This document shows positions 1-8,726 of a stretch of DNA of 64,000 nt, piece by piece. The notes beneath the pieces were generated by a model. That model made no database searches. It worked only from the letters and a program-made list of their open reading frames with translations, and was not told the DNA's origin. Source of the DNA: Burkholderiales bacterium (GTDB taxonomy: Bacteria > Pseudomonadota > Gammaproteobacteria > Burkholderiales > SG8-39); contig JACZJT010000062.1 in assembly GCA_014860445.1 (NCBI GenBank), positions 1 to 64,000 on the forward strand, given 5' to 3'. How positions within the stretch are numbered: position 1 is the first letter of the stretch; every line of letters starts with the position of its first letter. The translations under genes and the position numbers were made by a program.

Positions 1-1
1 G

Positions 2-1483
2 CTCCCAGAGCCAATCTCCAGCCAGTCGACGGTGTGGGATCTGATGCAGGACCCGGGACGCCTCGCTGCGCTCAGCGCCGATGCGCGCCTGCGCCTGGAT
101 CGCGTACGCCCGGTGCTGGCCTCTGCGCTTGCGCAACGCCAGCGCGCATCCTTGCGCGACGCGGTCGAAGGTACCTGGCTTGCGCTTGGCGGCCCCGCCT
201 GCGCCGCATCGCAGACCGAACTCGAAGATGCCGCGGCCTATCTCGATCATCTCGAATCCAAGGAAGAGGCCGGCGCCATCGCGGATTTCGCTGCGTTCAC
301 GCAAAGCCTCGACAAACTCTACGCCTTGCCCGACATGACGGCAGGCGAGGGCGCGGTGCAGATCATGACCATACACAAGGCCAAGGGCCTGGAATTCGAT
401 CACGTGATCGTGCCCGGTCTGCATCGGACGCCGCGCGCCGAGGGAAAGAAACTGTTCCTGTGGATGGAGCGCCCGGCGAACGCGGATGCGGACGCGCAAG
501 GGGCACAGTCGGACACGAGCCTGCTCCTTGCGCCGATCGAAGAAACCGGGGCCGAGCGCGACCCGACCTATGCCTGGATCAAACAACTTGGCGCCGAGAA
601 AACCGCGTTCGAGGACGGCCGCCTGCTCTACGTTGCCGCCACGCGCGCCAGGCAACGCCTGTATCTGCTCGGCGAAGCCGCGCTGCTGGACGACAAGGGC
701 GTACAGACCGCGCGCAAACCCGACGCGCGCAGCCTGCTTGCAAAACTCTGGCCCGTCCTCGCCGAGGATTTTCATGCAGCTGCTGCGAGTGCTCAGCCGG
801 CATCGGCGGCAATCGCCGCAAGCGCGGACGGCGACGCCATACCCGATCAGTCGCTGCGGCGCCTCGCGTCCGCATGGGTCATGCCCGCGCCACCGCCGGT
901 ACCCGCGTGGAGCACGGAGCGCGAGAGTGTGCGCACCCAGGACGACATCGAATACTCCTGGGTGGGCGAGACCGCGCGCCATGTCGGCAGCGTCGTCCAT
1001 CGCTGGTTGCAGAAAATCGCCGAAGACGAGTTGCGAGGCTGGGACGCGGCGCGGATCGAGGGCATGCGCGCTGCCTTCGACAAGGAACTCCTTGCGCGAG
1101 GCGTAGAGGCTGCGCAGCTTGCCGGCGCCGGCGCACGTGTCGCCGCTGCGCTCGTCAATGCACTTGCGGATGCGCGCGGGCGCTGGCTGCTCGGGCCGCA
1201 GCGTGAGGCGCGCAACGAATACCGGCTTACCGCCATGATGGACGGCGTGCGGCGAAATCTGATCATCGACCGGACCTATGTCGACGATGCGGGCAGGCGC
1301 TGGATCGTGGACTACAAGACCAGCGGCCACGAAGGCACCGACGTAGAGGGTTTTCTAGACCAGGAGCGGGAACGCTACCGCGCGCAGCTCGCGCGCTACG
1401 CACAGGCGCTCGCGCAAGGCGGACCGGCCACGCTGGGACTGTACTTTCCCTTACTCACGGGCTGGCGGGAGTGGGAGGCTTAG
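2..1483 (+). CDS. AddA/RecB-like UvrD helicase-nuclease, C-terminal part (5' truncated)
   Basis: The reading frame is open to the window edge, so the N-terminal ATPase half is missing; 493 residues remain. Two C-terminal superfamily 1A helicase motifs are visible, 'TIHKAKGLEFDHVI' near the start and 'LLYVAATRARQRLYLL' about 90 residues later. The C-terminal third carries a PD-(D/E)XK nuclease core ('RNLIIDRTYV' followed by 'WIVDYKTS', the D-x-K pair), as in AddA and RecB. Such proteins unwind and resect double-strand ends for homologous recombination. An AddB-like partner would be expected just upstream, outside the window. Whether it is AddA or a stand-alone helicase-nuclease cannot be decided here. 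Confidence 0.9.
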   Translation, partial: LPEPISSQSTVWDLMQDPGRLAALSADARLRLDRVRPVLASALAQRQRASLRDAVEGTWLALGGPACAASQTELEDAAAYLDHLESKEEAGAIADFAAFTQSLDKLYALPDMTAGEGAVQIMTIHKAKGLEFDHVIVPGLHRTPRAEGKKLFLWMERPANADADAQGAQSDTSLLLAPIEETGAERDPTYAWIKQLGAEKTAFEDGRLLYVAATRARQRLYLLGEAALLDDKGVQTARKPDARSLLAKLWPVLAEDFHAAAASAQPASAAIAASADGDAIPDQSLRRLASAWVMPAPPPVPAWSTERESVRTQDDIEYSWVGETARHVGSVVHRWLQKIAEDELRGWDAARIEGMRAAFDKELLARGVEAAQLAGAGARVAAALVNALADARGRWLLGPQREARNEYRLTAMMDGVRRNLIIDRTYVDDAGRRWIVDYKTSGHEGTDVEGFLDQERERYRAQLARYAQALAQGGPATLGLYFPLLTGWREWEA

Positions 1484-1614
1484 GGGGCATTTCAAACGCA
1501 ACTGAAAAACCGTTGCTCGCGGAGGCAGCCCTGAGCGTCGGCGGCCATTTGCGGTCCAAGTCTTGGTGCGCTATTCCCGGTCGCGGCGGACCAAGGTTGC
1601 GTCAAAGTGGTTTT

Positions 1615-2394
1615 CTATTGGAGCGGTGAGTAAATGACCGATGGCAGGCTCGCAATTTGGAGCTGAACGTCAAGAAGATAATATTGAAGGTACGCCAATG
1701 TCAGGCTTAACAAACCGACGGTCTGCCGTAGAAGCGGCGATCTGGTGAGCGCAGGACTCGGATGCGGGCGCTCGGTCGTTCTTCGTTTAGAGGCTTCCGC
1801 CAATCGTTTGATTACAGTGTCGGTTTGTTCTTTCGCCCAAGTGTCGGATTCCAAGACCTCCAGCTCGCCGGGCGCGGCGATTGCTTCATTTCGTTTTTCG
1901 ATTGCCGTGGTCAGTTTAGCCTCTGCCTTGAGCCAATCCACCAGCTCGCGGTCCTCGCGGTCGATATGTCGATTCATCCAGTTTCGGAGATAACCGGTTA
2001 TCTGGACAGCATTTCTATGACCCAGCTCAAACCTGTAGCGATTCCCTGCAATTTCCGTCAGCAGTGCGCTGTGCTCTTTCGCGTGCGCATCCGTCCGCGG
2101 GTAGTCCACCGACCGCATCAAGTCTTCCTCGAATCGAAAATGCTGATAGGAAACATCAATGAAGGCTTGAAGTAGTTCGAGTGGATCGCTTTCGACGTCA
2201 TCCGCGCGAGCATTAACTAGAGACTCAACGATGGCGTCTGCCAGCAGAAACATTCGGTCGTGCTGCGCGTCGATTTCCGAATTGCCAAGCTTGATTAGCT
2301 CAGTCTGATCAAATCTGGATCGAGGCGAGATTCGCAATGGAACTTTTTTACGACCGATTATCACGATATCCGTCTGCGCGATCGAGTAATGCAT
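1615..2394 (-). CDS. Hemerythrin-domain protein with C-terminal extension
   Basis: Residues about 25-150 show the hemerythrin di-iron ligand pattern: 'EIDAQHDRMF', 'HFRFEEDLMRS', 'DAHAKEHSALL' and 'WMNRHIDREDREL'. The family binds O2 at a non-haem di-iron site and serves in oxygen sensing, storage or delivery. At 259 residues it is much longer than a simple bacteriohemerythrin (about 135); the last 100 residues are charged and then hydrophobic and match nothing I recognise. I start it at the ATG ending at 2394, because the extra residues upstream read like a shadow of the small gene that overlaps it by 34 bases in another frame. A second, classical bacteriohemerythrin lies at 23875-24294. Confidence 0.8.
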   Translation of the reverse strand: MHYSIAQTDIVIIGRKKVPLRISPRSRFDQTELIKLGNSEIDAQHDRMFLLADAIVESLVNARADDVESDPLELLQAFIDVSYQHFRFEEDLMRSVDYPRTDAHAKEHSALLTEIAGNRYRFELGHRNAVQITGYLRNWMNRHIDREDRELVDWLKAEAKLTTAIEKRNEAIAAPGELEVLESDTWAKEQTDTVIKRLAEASKRRTTERPHPSPALTRSPLLRQTVGLLSLTLAYLQYYLLDVQLQIASLPSVIYSPLQ

Positions 2395-2615
2395 CCTGAA
2401 TGGCCTGGTTCGGCGAGAGCCGCAAATAACTGGCGGCAACGGGCGCGTGCAGCCTCGACCTTGGCGGCTGCGTCGGTCCGGTTTGCGTCGATCTTGGACG
2501 CATCGGTCACGGTATTGATCAGCGCGGCCTCGGCTTTGGCGAGGGCTGCTTCAAGAAGTTCTCGGGCAGCCGTTGCCTGGGCGAGTGCGATTTCAACGTC
2601 CTCGTGCCTGTCCAC
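2361..2615 (-). CDS. Small Ala-rich, probably helical hypothetical protein
   Basis: This 84-residue frame starts at a GTG preceded by a G-run 9 bases upstream. It has a strongly Ala/Glu/Arg-rich composition ('ALAQATAARELLEAALAKAE'), suggesting a long helix or coiled coil. It lies directly upstream of, and overlaps, the hemerythrin gene on the same strand, so the two may be translationally coupled. An AT-rich stretch just upstream offers a possible promoter. No family is recognised. The overlap in a different frame could also mean an old frameshift joining the two genes. Confidence 0.45.
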   Translation of the reverse strand: MDRHEDVEIALAQATAARELLEAALAKAEAALINTVTDASKIDANRTDAAAKVEAARARCRQLFAALAEPGHSGCITRSRRRIS

Positions 2616-2972
2616 AGTGATTGAACCCCCGGGAATTGGGTATTGTTAAAATTTGTTAAAGTCTATGTGAAGAGCCTTGATCCGCATATAGATCAAATGG
2701 ATAGCAGGTGGATTATTACGCAAGAAATGCCAAATAATTCACACAAGCAAGGTTTTCTGGTGGTTGACGATCCGATCCACAACCGGCGATGAGCGTGCGT
2801 AAAGGTCCGCGAACGGCATGGGCAGAGGGTCAGAAACTGCGATGCAGAATGTCTCTTCAAGGTCAAAGTTGTTGAGGAATTGCTCTGGTTTTCACGCCAG
2901 GGAAGAGCGCGACCCTAAGCTCGCCTATTGCTTCGGCAGCAAAGTAGACAAACCAATGCACAGATCGTGTGA
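2616..2972. other. Gene-free spacer between hemerythrin unit and MFS gene
   Basis: No convincing coding frame lies here. The part near 2640-2700 is AT-rich ('gttaaaatttgttaaagtc' on the plus strand) and probably holds the minus-strand promoter of the small gene and hemerythrin. A symmetric TTGAT-N10-ATCAA sits at about 2677-2696; its spacing is wrong for an FNR box. Confidence 0.4.
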
Positions 2973-4118
2973 TCACGACTTGTTGCGGGCGCGCGCGCCC
3001 CTGCGGAATATATACCCCCCGCAGCCCATCAGTACCGCATTCACCCAGAACACCGGGAACAAGCCGAATGCAGAGCCTACCAATCCAAACGCAAGCGGGC
3101 CGATCACGCGCACGAAATGATTGGCGGTAAAGCGCAAGCCCAGCGCCTCGCCCGAGCGGTCTGCCGGCGACTGGCTGTAGGTCATCATCATGGTGATTGG
3201 AGGACCGCAGCCCATACCGAGGCCAAGCAGCAGGGCCGCCAGGGAAAGCAGGGCGGTATTGCCGCAAAACGGAATCAGAAAATAGCTGGCGGCGGCAATG
3301 TAGAACGCACCGGCCAGTATCACCTCCTCGTTCATTCGCGCGACCATATGCGGTATGACGGCACGCACGATGAATGAAGCTGCAGCGAACATTGCCAGTA
3401 CCACGCCGATCGCGGAAGCGGAGAGGCCGATGTCGTGGCCGTAGATCGGCAGATAGAACTGGAATAGGTCGATGCCGAGTTGCACCATGCTGCTTGTCAC
3501 GAGCACGCGACGCACATTTCGGTCGGCCAGCATTTCTTTGATGCTGCCAGCGGGCCCGGTATCGGATTTGTCGCCCGGGAGAAGACCGCCTCGAAAGACG
3601 AGCATCAAGACGGCGATCAGCGAAAGCAGCACGAAATTGAGGCAGGCCAGGCCGAAGCCGATGTGGTCGATGGAAAATCCGGAGACCATAGGGCCGAGGA
3701 AGTTGGCGAAAGCCGCAACCATCGCGAAATTGCTGTAGTTACGCGCATGTTCCTTCGATTTCCCCAAAGCGCCCACAAGGTTCTGCAATGAAACGGTATA
3801 GAAGGTGAACGACAGACCGAGCAACGCCGCGGAAAAATACAGCGCTGGCAGCCGCGGAAACAGGTACGGAATCAGCATGCCGCAGCCGCTGCCAGCTGCG
3901 CCAAAGATAAGCAGCCAACGCGCGCCAAATCGATCTGTCAGTCTGCCTGCCAACCATGCAAGCAGCATCGGAAACGCGGAGAATGTCGCAGCAAGCACAC
4001 CGATTGCAAACGGCAGCGCGCCAAACTGAAGGGCGTACAGCGTGAGCAATACGCGACCGCCGGCAACGGTGCTGAAATTGAGCAGCGCAAGCGCAAGGAC
4101 GAGATGGATGGGCTTCAA
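2973..4118 (-). CDS. Major facilitator superfamily (MFS) transporter
   Basis: The 381-residue protein is almost entirely hydrophobic with about 12 membrane segments. It has an MFS motif-A-like loop after the second helix ('LAGRLTDRFGARWLL') and a charged central loop near residue 190. Family members are proton-coupled or facilitative permeases in the inner membrane; the substrate is not readable. It is the last gene of the minus-strand run from 10547 down, starting only 13 bases after the FMN-dependent dehydrogenase, so it is probably co-transcribed with the Tct transporter and may move a product or a related acid. Confidence 0.85.
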   Translation of the reverse strand: MKPIHLVLALALLNFSTVAGGRVLLTLYALQFGALPFAIGVLAATFSAFPMLLAWLAGRLTDRFGARWLLIFGAAGSGCGMLIPYLFPRLPALYFSAALLGLSFTFYTVSLQNLVGALGKSKEHARNYSNFAMVAAFANFLGPMVSGFSIDHIGFGLACLNFVLLSLIAVLMLVFRGGLLPGDKSDTGPAGSIKEMLADRNVRRVLVTSSMVQLGIDLFQFYLPIYGHDIGLSASAIGVVLAMFAAASFIVRAVIPHMVARMNEEVILAGAFYIAAASYFLIPFCGNTALLSLAALLLGLGMGCGPPITMMMTYSQSPADRSGEALGLRFTANHFVRVIGPLAFGLVGSAFGLFPVFWVNAVLMGCGGYIFRRGARARNKS

Positions 4119-4131
4119 TCTTGTTTTCGAT

Positions 4132-5319
4132 TCAGATTGAAGTCAAAAGCCGTGGGGATATTTCCTCAGTTCGCGTGACTCCAAGAAGGGCCATATTCCT
4201 GCGAATTTCCGTCTTGAGAATATCCGCAGCCAAGGTGACGCCCTGCTCGCCTCCGACTGCGGCGGCGTAGAGAAATGGGCGCCCGACAAAGACGAACTTA
4301 GCACCCAGAGCCAGCGCCTTGATGACATCGGTGCCGCGGCGTATACCACTATCGAGCATCACAATCGTTTTGGATCCCACCCGGTTCACGATCGCGGGTA
4401 ATGCCGCCAGTGGGGCAATCGTTCCATCCAGCTGCCGTCCACCGTGATTGGATACGATGATTCCGTCTGCGCCGTGGTTTGCGGCGTTTGCCGCGTCATC
4501 TTCGTGCAGCAAGCCCTTTATGATCAGCCTGCCGGACCAGCGCTCTCGAATTTTTGCGAAATGACTCCAGTTGAGATGATCGCGCTTGCCCTGCTCACGC
4601 AGGATATTGGGCGAAATGATGGGGGCGCCGCGCGTCGCATACGAGTTCTCGAAATGCGGTATGCCGTAATTGAAAATCGTGCGCGCCAGCGTTCCCAGGC
4701 TCCAGGCCGGGTGCGACAGCCCGTCCCAGGCGAGGCGCAGGCTCGGACGCAGCGGCGTTGAAAAACCCGAGCGCACGTTGTTTTCCCGGTTGGCGAGTGC
4801 GGCGGTATCGACGGTCAGCATCAGCGTCCCGAATCCGGCGGCGGCAACGCGGTCCAATAAGGCATCGATCTTCTCCGCTTCGCCGGGCAGGTATGCCTGG
4901 AACCAGGTCCCCGGCGCAACCCTGGCGACGTCCTCCAGCGGAATCAGCGAGGATCCGCTCATGACCATAGGAATGCCGGCATTGCGCGCCGCCCGCGCCA
5001 TCACGATGTCCCCGCGATATGCCATCAGCGCGCTGATGCCCATGGGCGCGATACCGAAAGGCGCGCTGTAGGTCGTGCCCAAAAGCTCGGTATCGGTCGA
5101 GCGCGCGGATACGTTGGTCAGGACGCGCGGCAGAAAACCGTAGCGTTGAAACGACGCCTCATTCTGCCGCAGCGACGAACCGGTTTCGCTCGCGCCGGCG
5201 ATATAGCCGTACAGGGGCCGCGGCAGGTGGCGCTTTGCCAGCAGATCGAAGTCGTTCAGATTCAGGACGCCCCGGATACGCCTGGGCGGCCTGGATGCCG
5301 CTGCAACCGGCGCGGTCAT
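4132..5319 (-). CDS. FMN-dependent alpha-hydroxy-acid dehydrogenase/oxidase
   Basis: The 395-residue protein belongs to the L-lactate dehydrogenase (LldD)/glycolate oxidase/mandelate dehydrogenase family. Signatures are 'SNHGGRQLDG' with the catalytic His and substrate-binding Arg, the FMN phosphate site 'DSGIRRGTDVIKALALGA' and 'VFVGRP', and an N-terminal 'YGYIAGASETGSS'. It oxidises an (S)-2-hydroxy acid to the 2-oxo acid. The start at 5319 overlaps the tctA stop as ATGA, implying translational coupling; a longer upstream frame is only a shadow of tctA. It sits in one operon with a carboxylate importer, a D-2-hydroxyacid dehydrogenase and an RraA-like aldolase, so its substrate is probably the imported acid or its product. 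Confidence 0.92.
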   Translation of the reverse strand: MTAPVAAASRPPRRIRGVLNLNDFDLLAKRHLPRPLYGYIAGASETGSSLRQNEASFQRYGFLPRVLTNVSARSTDTELLGTTYSAPFGIAPMGISALMAYRGDIVMARAARNAGIPMVMSGSSLIPLEDVARVAPGTWFQAYLPGEAEKIDALLDRVAAAGFGTLMLTVDTAALANRENNVRSGFSTPLRPSLRLAWDGLSHPAWSLGTLARTIFNYGIPHFENSYATRGAPIISPNILREQGKRDHLNWSHFAKIRERWSGRLIIKGLLHEDDAANAANHGADGIIVSNHGGRQLDGTIAPLAALPAIVNRVGSKTIVMLDSGIRRGTDVIKALALGAKFVFVGRPFLYAAAVGGEQGVTLAADILKTEIRRNMALLGVTRTEEISPRLLTSI

Positions 5320-6836
5320 GCCTGCTTGTCGTTCGCTTGCGCGCCTGCGGAAGGCCGGCGCAGCCGGCGCATGATTGCGGGGCCGAAGACGACGCCGAGC
5401 GTCAATGCGAAGATGATCTGGCTGGTGGTATTGGCCCACAGGATGGTCCAGTCCCCGCGGCTGATGCGCAGCGCCAGGCGCAGGTTGGATTCGGCGAAAT
5501 CGCCGAGGATCAGCCCCAGCACCATCGGCGGAAGCGGGAACTTGAGCTTGTCCATGGCATAGCCGATCGCGCCAAAACCCAGCATCAGGTAGACGTCGTA
5601 CATGCGGCCGTGGATCGCGTAGACGCCGATTACCATCAGCGCCGCAATGATGGCGCCCAGGAGGGGCCGCGGCAGCCGCAGGACTTTGGCAAAGCTGTTG
5701 GTGGCCAGCGATCCGCCGAGGAAGATCAGCAGGATCGCACCGAACAGGAATTGCCACATGAAACCGAAGACGATGTCCGGATGCTCGCGGAACAGCATCG
5801 GCCCCGGCTGCATGCCGTGGATCAGCAATCCGCCCAGCATCACAGCCGCGACCGCCGTGCCGGGAATGCCGAGCGTCAAGGCCGGGATCATGGCCGCCGC
5901 GGTGTCGGCGTTGTTCGCAATTTCCGCAGCGGCGACGCCCTCGGGCTCGCCCTGGCCGAAAGCGTCCTGGTTGCGCGAAGCACGTTTGGCTTCGTTATAG
6001 CTGATGAAGGCCGCCATCGATCCGCCGGCGCCGGGCAAAATTCCAATCAGAATACCGATCACCGAACCGCGCAGCCAGGTTTTCCAGAAGCGGAACATGC
6101 TCGGAAGACTCTTCCACAGGCTTTGCGTGCCCAAATTCTGCGTTGCGGAGGCGTCGGCAGCTTCCGGGCTCTCGAGCAGATCGATCACCGGTGGCAGTGC
6201 GTAGAGGCCGACCAACAGCACCACGATATGTATGCCGTCGAGCAGTTCAGTCTGATCGTAGACGAAGCGGTCATAGCCCGTAATGCCGTCCGTCCCCACC
6301 AGCGAAAAGAGTACCCCGCCGGCTGCGCTGACCAGGCCTTTCACCGGGCTGCCACCGAGCAGGAAGACGATGCTCGACAGTCCGAATACCGCGGTCCAGA
6401 AAACCTCGGCCGGACCGAACAGCAAAGTCAGTTTGGCCAGCGGTGGCGCCAACAGCATCAGCGAGAAGGCGCTGGCAATTCCTCCCAGCGCCGACGACAC
6501 CACGGCGACCTGCAGGGCGTAGCCCCCGCGCCCCGATTGAGCCATCGGATAACCGTCGAAGGTCGTGGCGACTGCCGCCGGGGTTCCCGGGATGCGCAGC
6601 AGCACGGCCGGTATGGCGCCGCCATACATCGCTCCGTTGTAAATGCCGGCCATCATCCCCAGCGCGACCAGCGGACTAAGCGTGAATGTAAACGGGATCA
6701 GGACCGAGATCGCCATGGTGGCGCTCAGTCCCGGCAAGGCGCCGACGACGATTCCGGAGATAACGCCGACCACCACCGCCGCCAGGTTGGCCCATTGAAG
6801 CACGCCGGGGAGCGCGTCGAGCAATTCGCCGTACAT
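5316..6836 (-). CDS. tctA: Tripartite tricarboxylate transporter, large permease TctA
   Basis: The 506-residue polytopic membrane protein shows the TctA signatures 'GALPGLSATMAISVLIPF' near residue 35 and 'LIGILPGAGGSMAAFISY' in the second half. TctA is the main permease of secondary transporters that take up citrate-like or other carboxylates with a high-affinity periplasmic protein. The start at 6836 lies 13 bases after the tctB stop; the longer frame upstream is a shadow of tctB. Gene order is tctC-tctB-tctA on the minus strand. Confidence 0.95.
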   Translation of the reverse strand: MYGELLDALPGVLQWANLAAVVVGVISGIVVGALPGLSATMAISVLIPFTFTLSPLVALGMMAGIYNGAMYGGAIPAVLLRIPGTPAAVATTFDGYPMAQSGRGGYALQVAVVSSALGGIASAFSLMLLAPPLAKLTLLFGPAEVFWTAVFGLSSIVFLLGGSPVKGLVSAAGGVLFSLVGTDGITGYDRFVYDQTELLDGIHIVVLLVGLYALPPVIDLLESPEAADASATQNLGTQSLWKSLPSMFRFWKTWLRGSVIGILIGILPGAGGSMAAFISYNEAKRASRNQDAFGQGEPEGVAAAEIANNADTAAAMIPALTLGIPGTAVAAVMLGGLLIHGMQPGPMLFREHPDIVFGFMWQFLFGAILLIFLGGSLATNSFAKVLRLPRPLLGAIIAALMVIGVYAIHGRMYDVYLMLGFGAIGYAMDKLKFPLPPMVLGLILGDFAESNLRLALRISRGDWTILWANTTSQIIFALTLGVVFGPAIMRRLRRPSAGAQANDKQA

Positions 6837-6849
6837 TGAGCGACCCTCG

Positions 6850-7305
6850 TCAGCGCAGGAAAAATTCGGCGGGAAACTGCTGGCCCATCGCGAAGTTGAA
6901 GACCGCGTAGACACTTCCCACGAAGATGGCGGTAGCCAGCAGCAGGCGCGCCGGATTGCGGTAGCCGAATGCCCAGGCCACGATAGGCACCATCAGAACG
7001 GTCGATGTGTAGAACCCGATCAGCGGCACCAGAACCGCATACGCCACCATGGCGAAATAGGCACTGAACGCCCGCTTGGGGCGACGAACCACAGGCGCCT
7101 GTGTCACTCCACGACGTTGCGCAATCACGTTCCGGCCGAGCAAGATCGCGCCGAGCACGATCAGGAAAACCAGCATCGCAACCGGCAGCATCGCCGACAT
7201 GGTGGGCATTTTCACGGCTTGGAAGAGCAGCGCCGCTGCAGCCAGAATGATGACGATTCCGGCTATGCCATCGGCGCCCACAACCGGACTGCTGGACTTG
7301 GACAT
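6850..7305 (-). CDS. tctB: Tripartite tricarboxylate transporter, small subunit TctB
   Basis: This 151-residue protein has four predicted hydrophobic segments, the usual TctB topology, separated by a basic loop near residues 60-80 ('RRGVTQAPVVRRPKR'). TctB partners TctA in the inner membrane. It lies between tctC (175-base gap containing hairpins) and tctA (13-base gap), so its identity rests on topology plus context. Confidence 0.9.
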   Translation of the reverse strand: MSKSSSPVVGADGIAGIVIILAAAALLFQAVKMPTMSAMLPVAMLVFLIVLGAILLGRNVIAQRRGVTQAPVVRRPKRAFSAYFAMVAYAVLVPLIGFYTSTVLMVPIVAWAFGYRNPARLLLATAIFVGSVYAVFNFAMGQQFPAEFFLR

Positions 7306-7339
7306 GCGTCGGTCCCCAAGGTTAAGTGCCTATTTCGAT

Positions 7340-7361
7340 GCGAGGGGATATCTCCCCTCGC
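7340..7361 (-). terminator. Intra-operon hairpin between tctC and tctB
   Basis: An 8-bp perfect stem (gcgagggg / cccctcgc) closes a 6-base loop. No T-run follows on the minus strand, so it looks more like an mRNA-stabilising or attenuating hairpin downstream of the binding-protein gene than a full terminator. A second stem with 7-bp arms (ggcccgc / gcgggcc) lies at 7442-7465, next to the tctC stop. Confidence 0.45.
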
Positions 7362-7480
7362 GCTCCCCCAGATCAGGGGCTATTTCGCCAATTCTAAAAT
7401 GGCCATCAAAAAGCTGTTGCGCGTAAGCGAGCCTGGACCATGGCCCGCAATGCAGAACGCGGGCCGTGTGCGCGTGCGCG

Positions 7481-8440
7481 CTATTTCCAGGGCGTCGCCT
7501 TGAAGACGTCCTTGGCGCGCTGCAGCTGTTCCGCATTCAGCGCCTTGAAGTCATCGCCAGCGGTCCATTCGGTTACATTGCCGGAGGCTTTCATCGCTTC
7601 CTGGAGCTTGGGATCGTCATAGGCCTTCTTGAAAGCCGAGATGAGTTTGGCCGCTATTTCGGCGGGCATTCCCTTGGGGCCTACGAACCCACGCAGCGAA
7701 CCGTTGATTACATTGGCGCCCTGTTCTTTGAGCGTCGGGATATCCGGTGCAAACGCCGAACGATTCGTCGAGGTCACCCCGAGCACGTTGAATTCGTTCC
7801 TGAAGCTGGTCACCTCGGACACGTTCATCACGGCGACGGGAACATGCCCGCCCATGACTGCGCTGCGCGTCGGCGCTGTTCCTTTGAACGGAACGACGTT
7901 GAATTTCGTGCCGGTCGCATTTTCCAGAGTCGTCAGGGCGAAGCGGTCGTCCCCGCTCAGGGCCGCCATGCCGACGGTCAATGCGCCGGGTTCCTTCTTG
8001 GCTTTGTCCAGCAATTTCGCCAGGGTGTCTATGCCGGTATTCTTTCCAGTCACGATAACGTTGGGATCGTTCACCATATTCGCCAGGAAGGTGAAACTGT
8101 CCGCCGTATATTTGACGCTGCTGCCGTCTATGGTCCGCGCCATCACGCCGGGCAGATTGTAGGTGCCCAGGGTGTAGCCGTCCGGGGCGGCTTCCGCCAC
8201 TGCCGTCACGGCGATGCGGCCGCCGGCGCCAGGTATGTTCTTGATGACGATCTTCGCGCCGTTGCCGAGGTATTTCTCGACAAAGGGTGCCACCGTGCGC
8301 GCCATCACGTCCGTGCCGCCGCCTGCCGAAAATCCGACCAGCATCTGAATTTCCTTTTCCGGGTACGCAGCCAGCGCCACGCTCGCCGCCATCATGCTGG
8401 CGGACACGGCCAGGACCGTTGCTTTCAGAAAATGCTTCAT
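7481..8440 (-). CDS. tctC: Tct/Bug-family periplasmic solute-binding protein TctC
   Basis: The 319-residue protein starts with a signal peptide (basic 'MKHFLK', hydrophobic core, cleavage after 'VALA'). It continues with the family opening 'PEKEIQMLVGFSAGGGTDV' and the 'PGAGG' loop that contacts the ligand carboxylate. It captures an organic acid in the periplasm for TctAB. A GGAGG ribosome-binding site precedes the ATG. It is the first of the three transporter genes; the 286 bases upstream, back to the dehydrogenase stop at 8727, hold no gene. Bug proteins are abundant in Burkholderiales. Confidence 0.95.
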   Translation of the reverse strand: MKHFLKATVLAVSASMMAASVALAAYPEKEIQMLVGFSAGGGTDVMARTVAPFVEKYLGNGAKIVIKNIPGAGGRIAVTAVAEAAPDGYTLGTYNLPGVMARTIDGSSVKYTADSFTFLANMVNDPNVIVTGKNTGIDTLAKLLDKAKKEPGALTVGMAALSGDDRFALTTLENATGTKFNVVPFKGTAPTRSAVMGGHVPVAVMNVSEVTSFRNEFNVLGVTSTNRSAFAPDIPTLKEQGANVINGSLRGFVGPKGMPAEIAAKLISAFKKAYDDPKLQEAMKASGNVTEWTAGDDFKALNAEQLQRAKDVFKATPWK

Positions 8441-8726
8441 GAGAATTCCTCCGTTACATGGTTCGTCATAGTGAACCCGGATTAACGCTCCGGATTTGTT
8501 CGCACATCCGCCCGCAAGGCGGGAAGAAGTCGTTCTGCTTCGGCGCCTCGATTCGACACGCGCTGGACCGCTCGCCGGCCTGCATCTACGCACGAAAGAA
8601 TGCGGCCACATCTTAGGATTGCGCCGCTGATGCGGGCAATCCCGTTGCGCAGAGTGAAACGGCGTCGCTGACGCTCGATCCCGTGAAAGTCGAAGCTGTC
8701 GCGCGGCCCATGGCACAACTCCGCTC

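Noticed and set aside
2677-2696. TTGAT/ATCAA pair resembling an FNR box before the hemerythrin unit
   Set aside because: The half-sites are 10 bases apart instead of 4, so FNR would not recognise it.
5320-5757. N-terminal extension of the FMN hydroxy-acid dehydrogenase (541 residues in total)
   Set aside because: The extra 146 residues are Arg/Pro/His-rich antiframe of tctA; the family start and the ATGA overlap at 5316-5319 fix the start at 5319.
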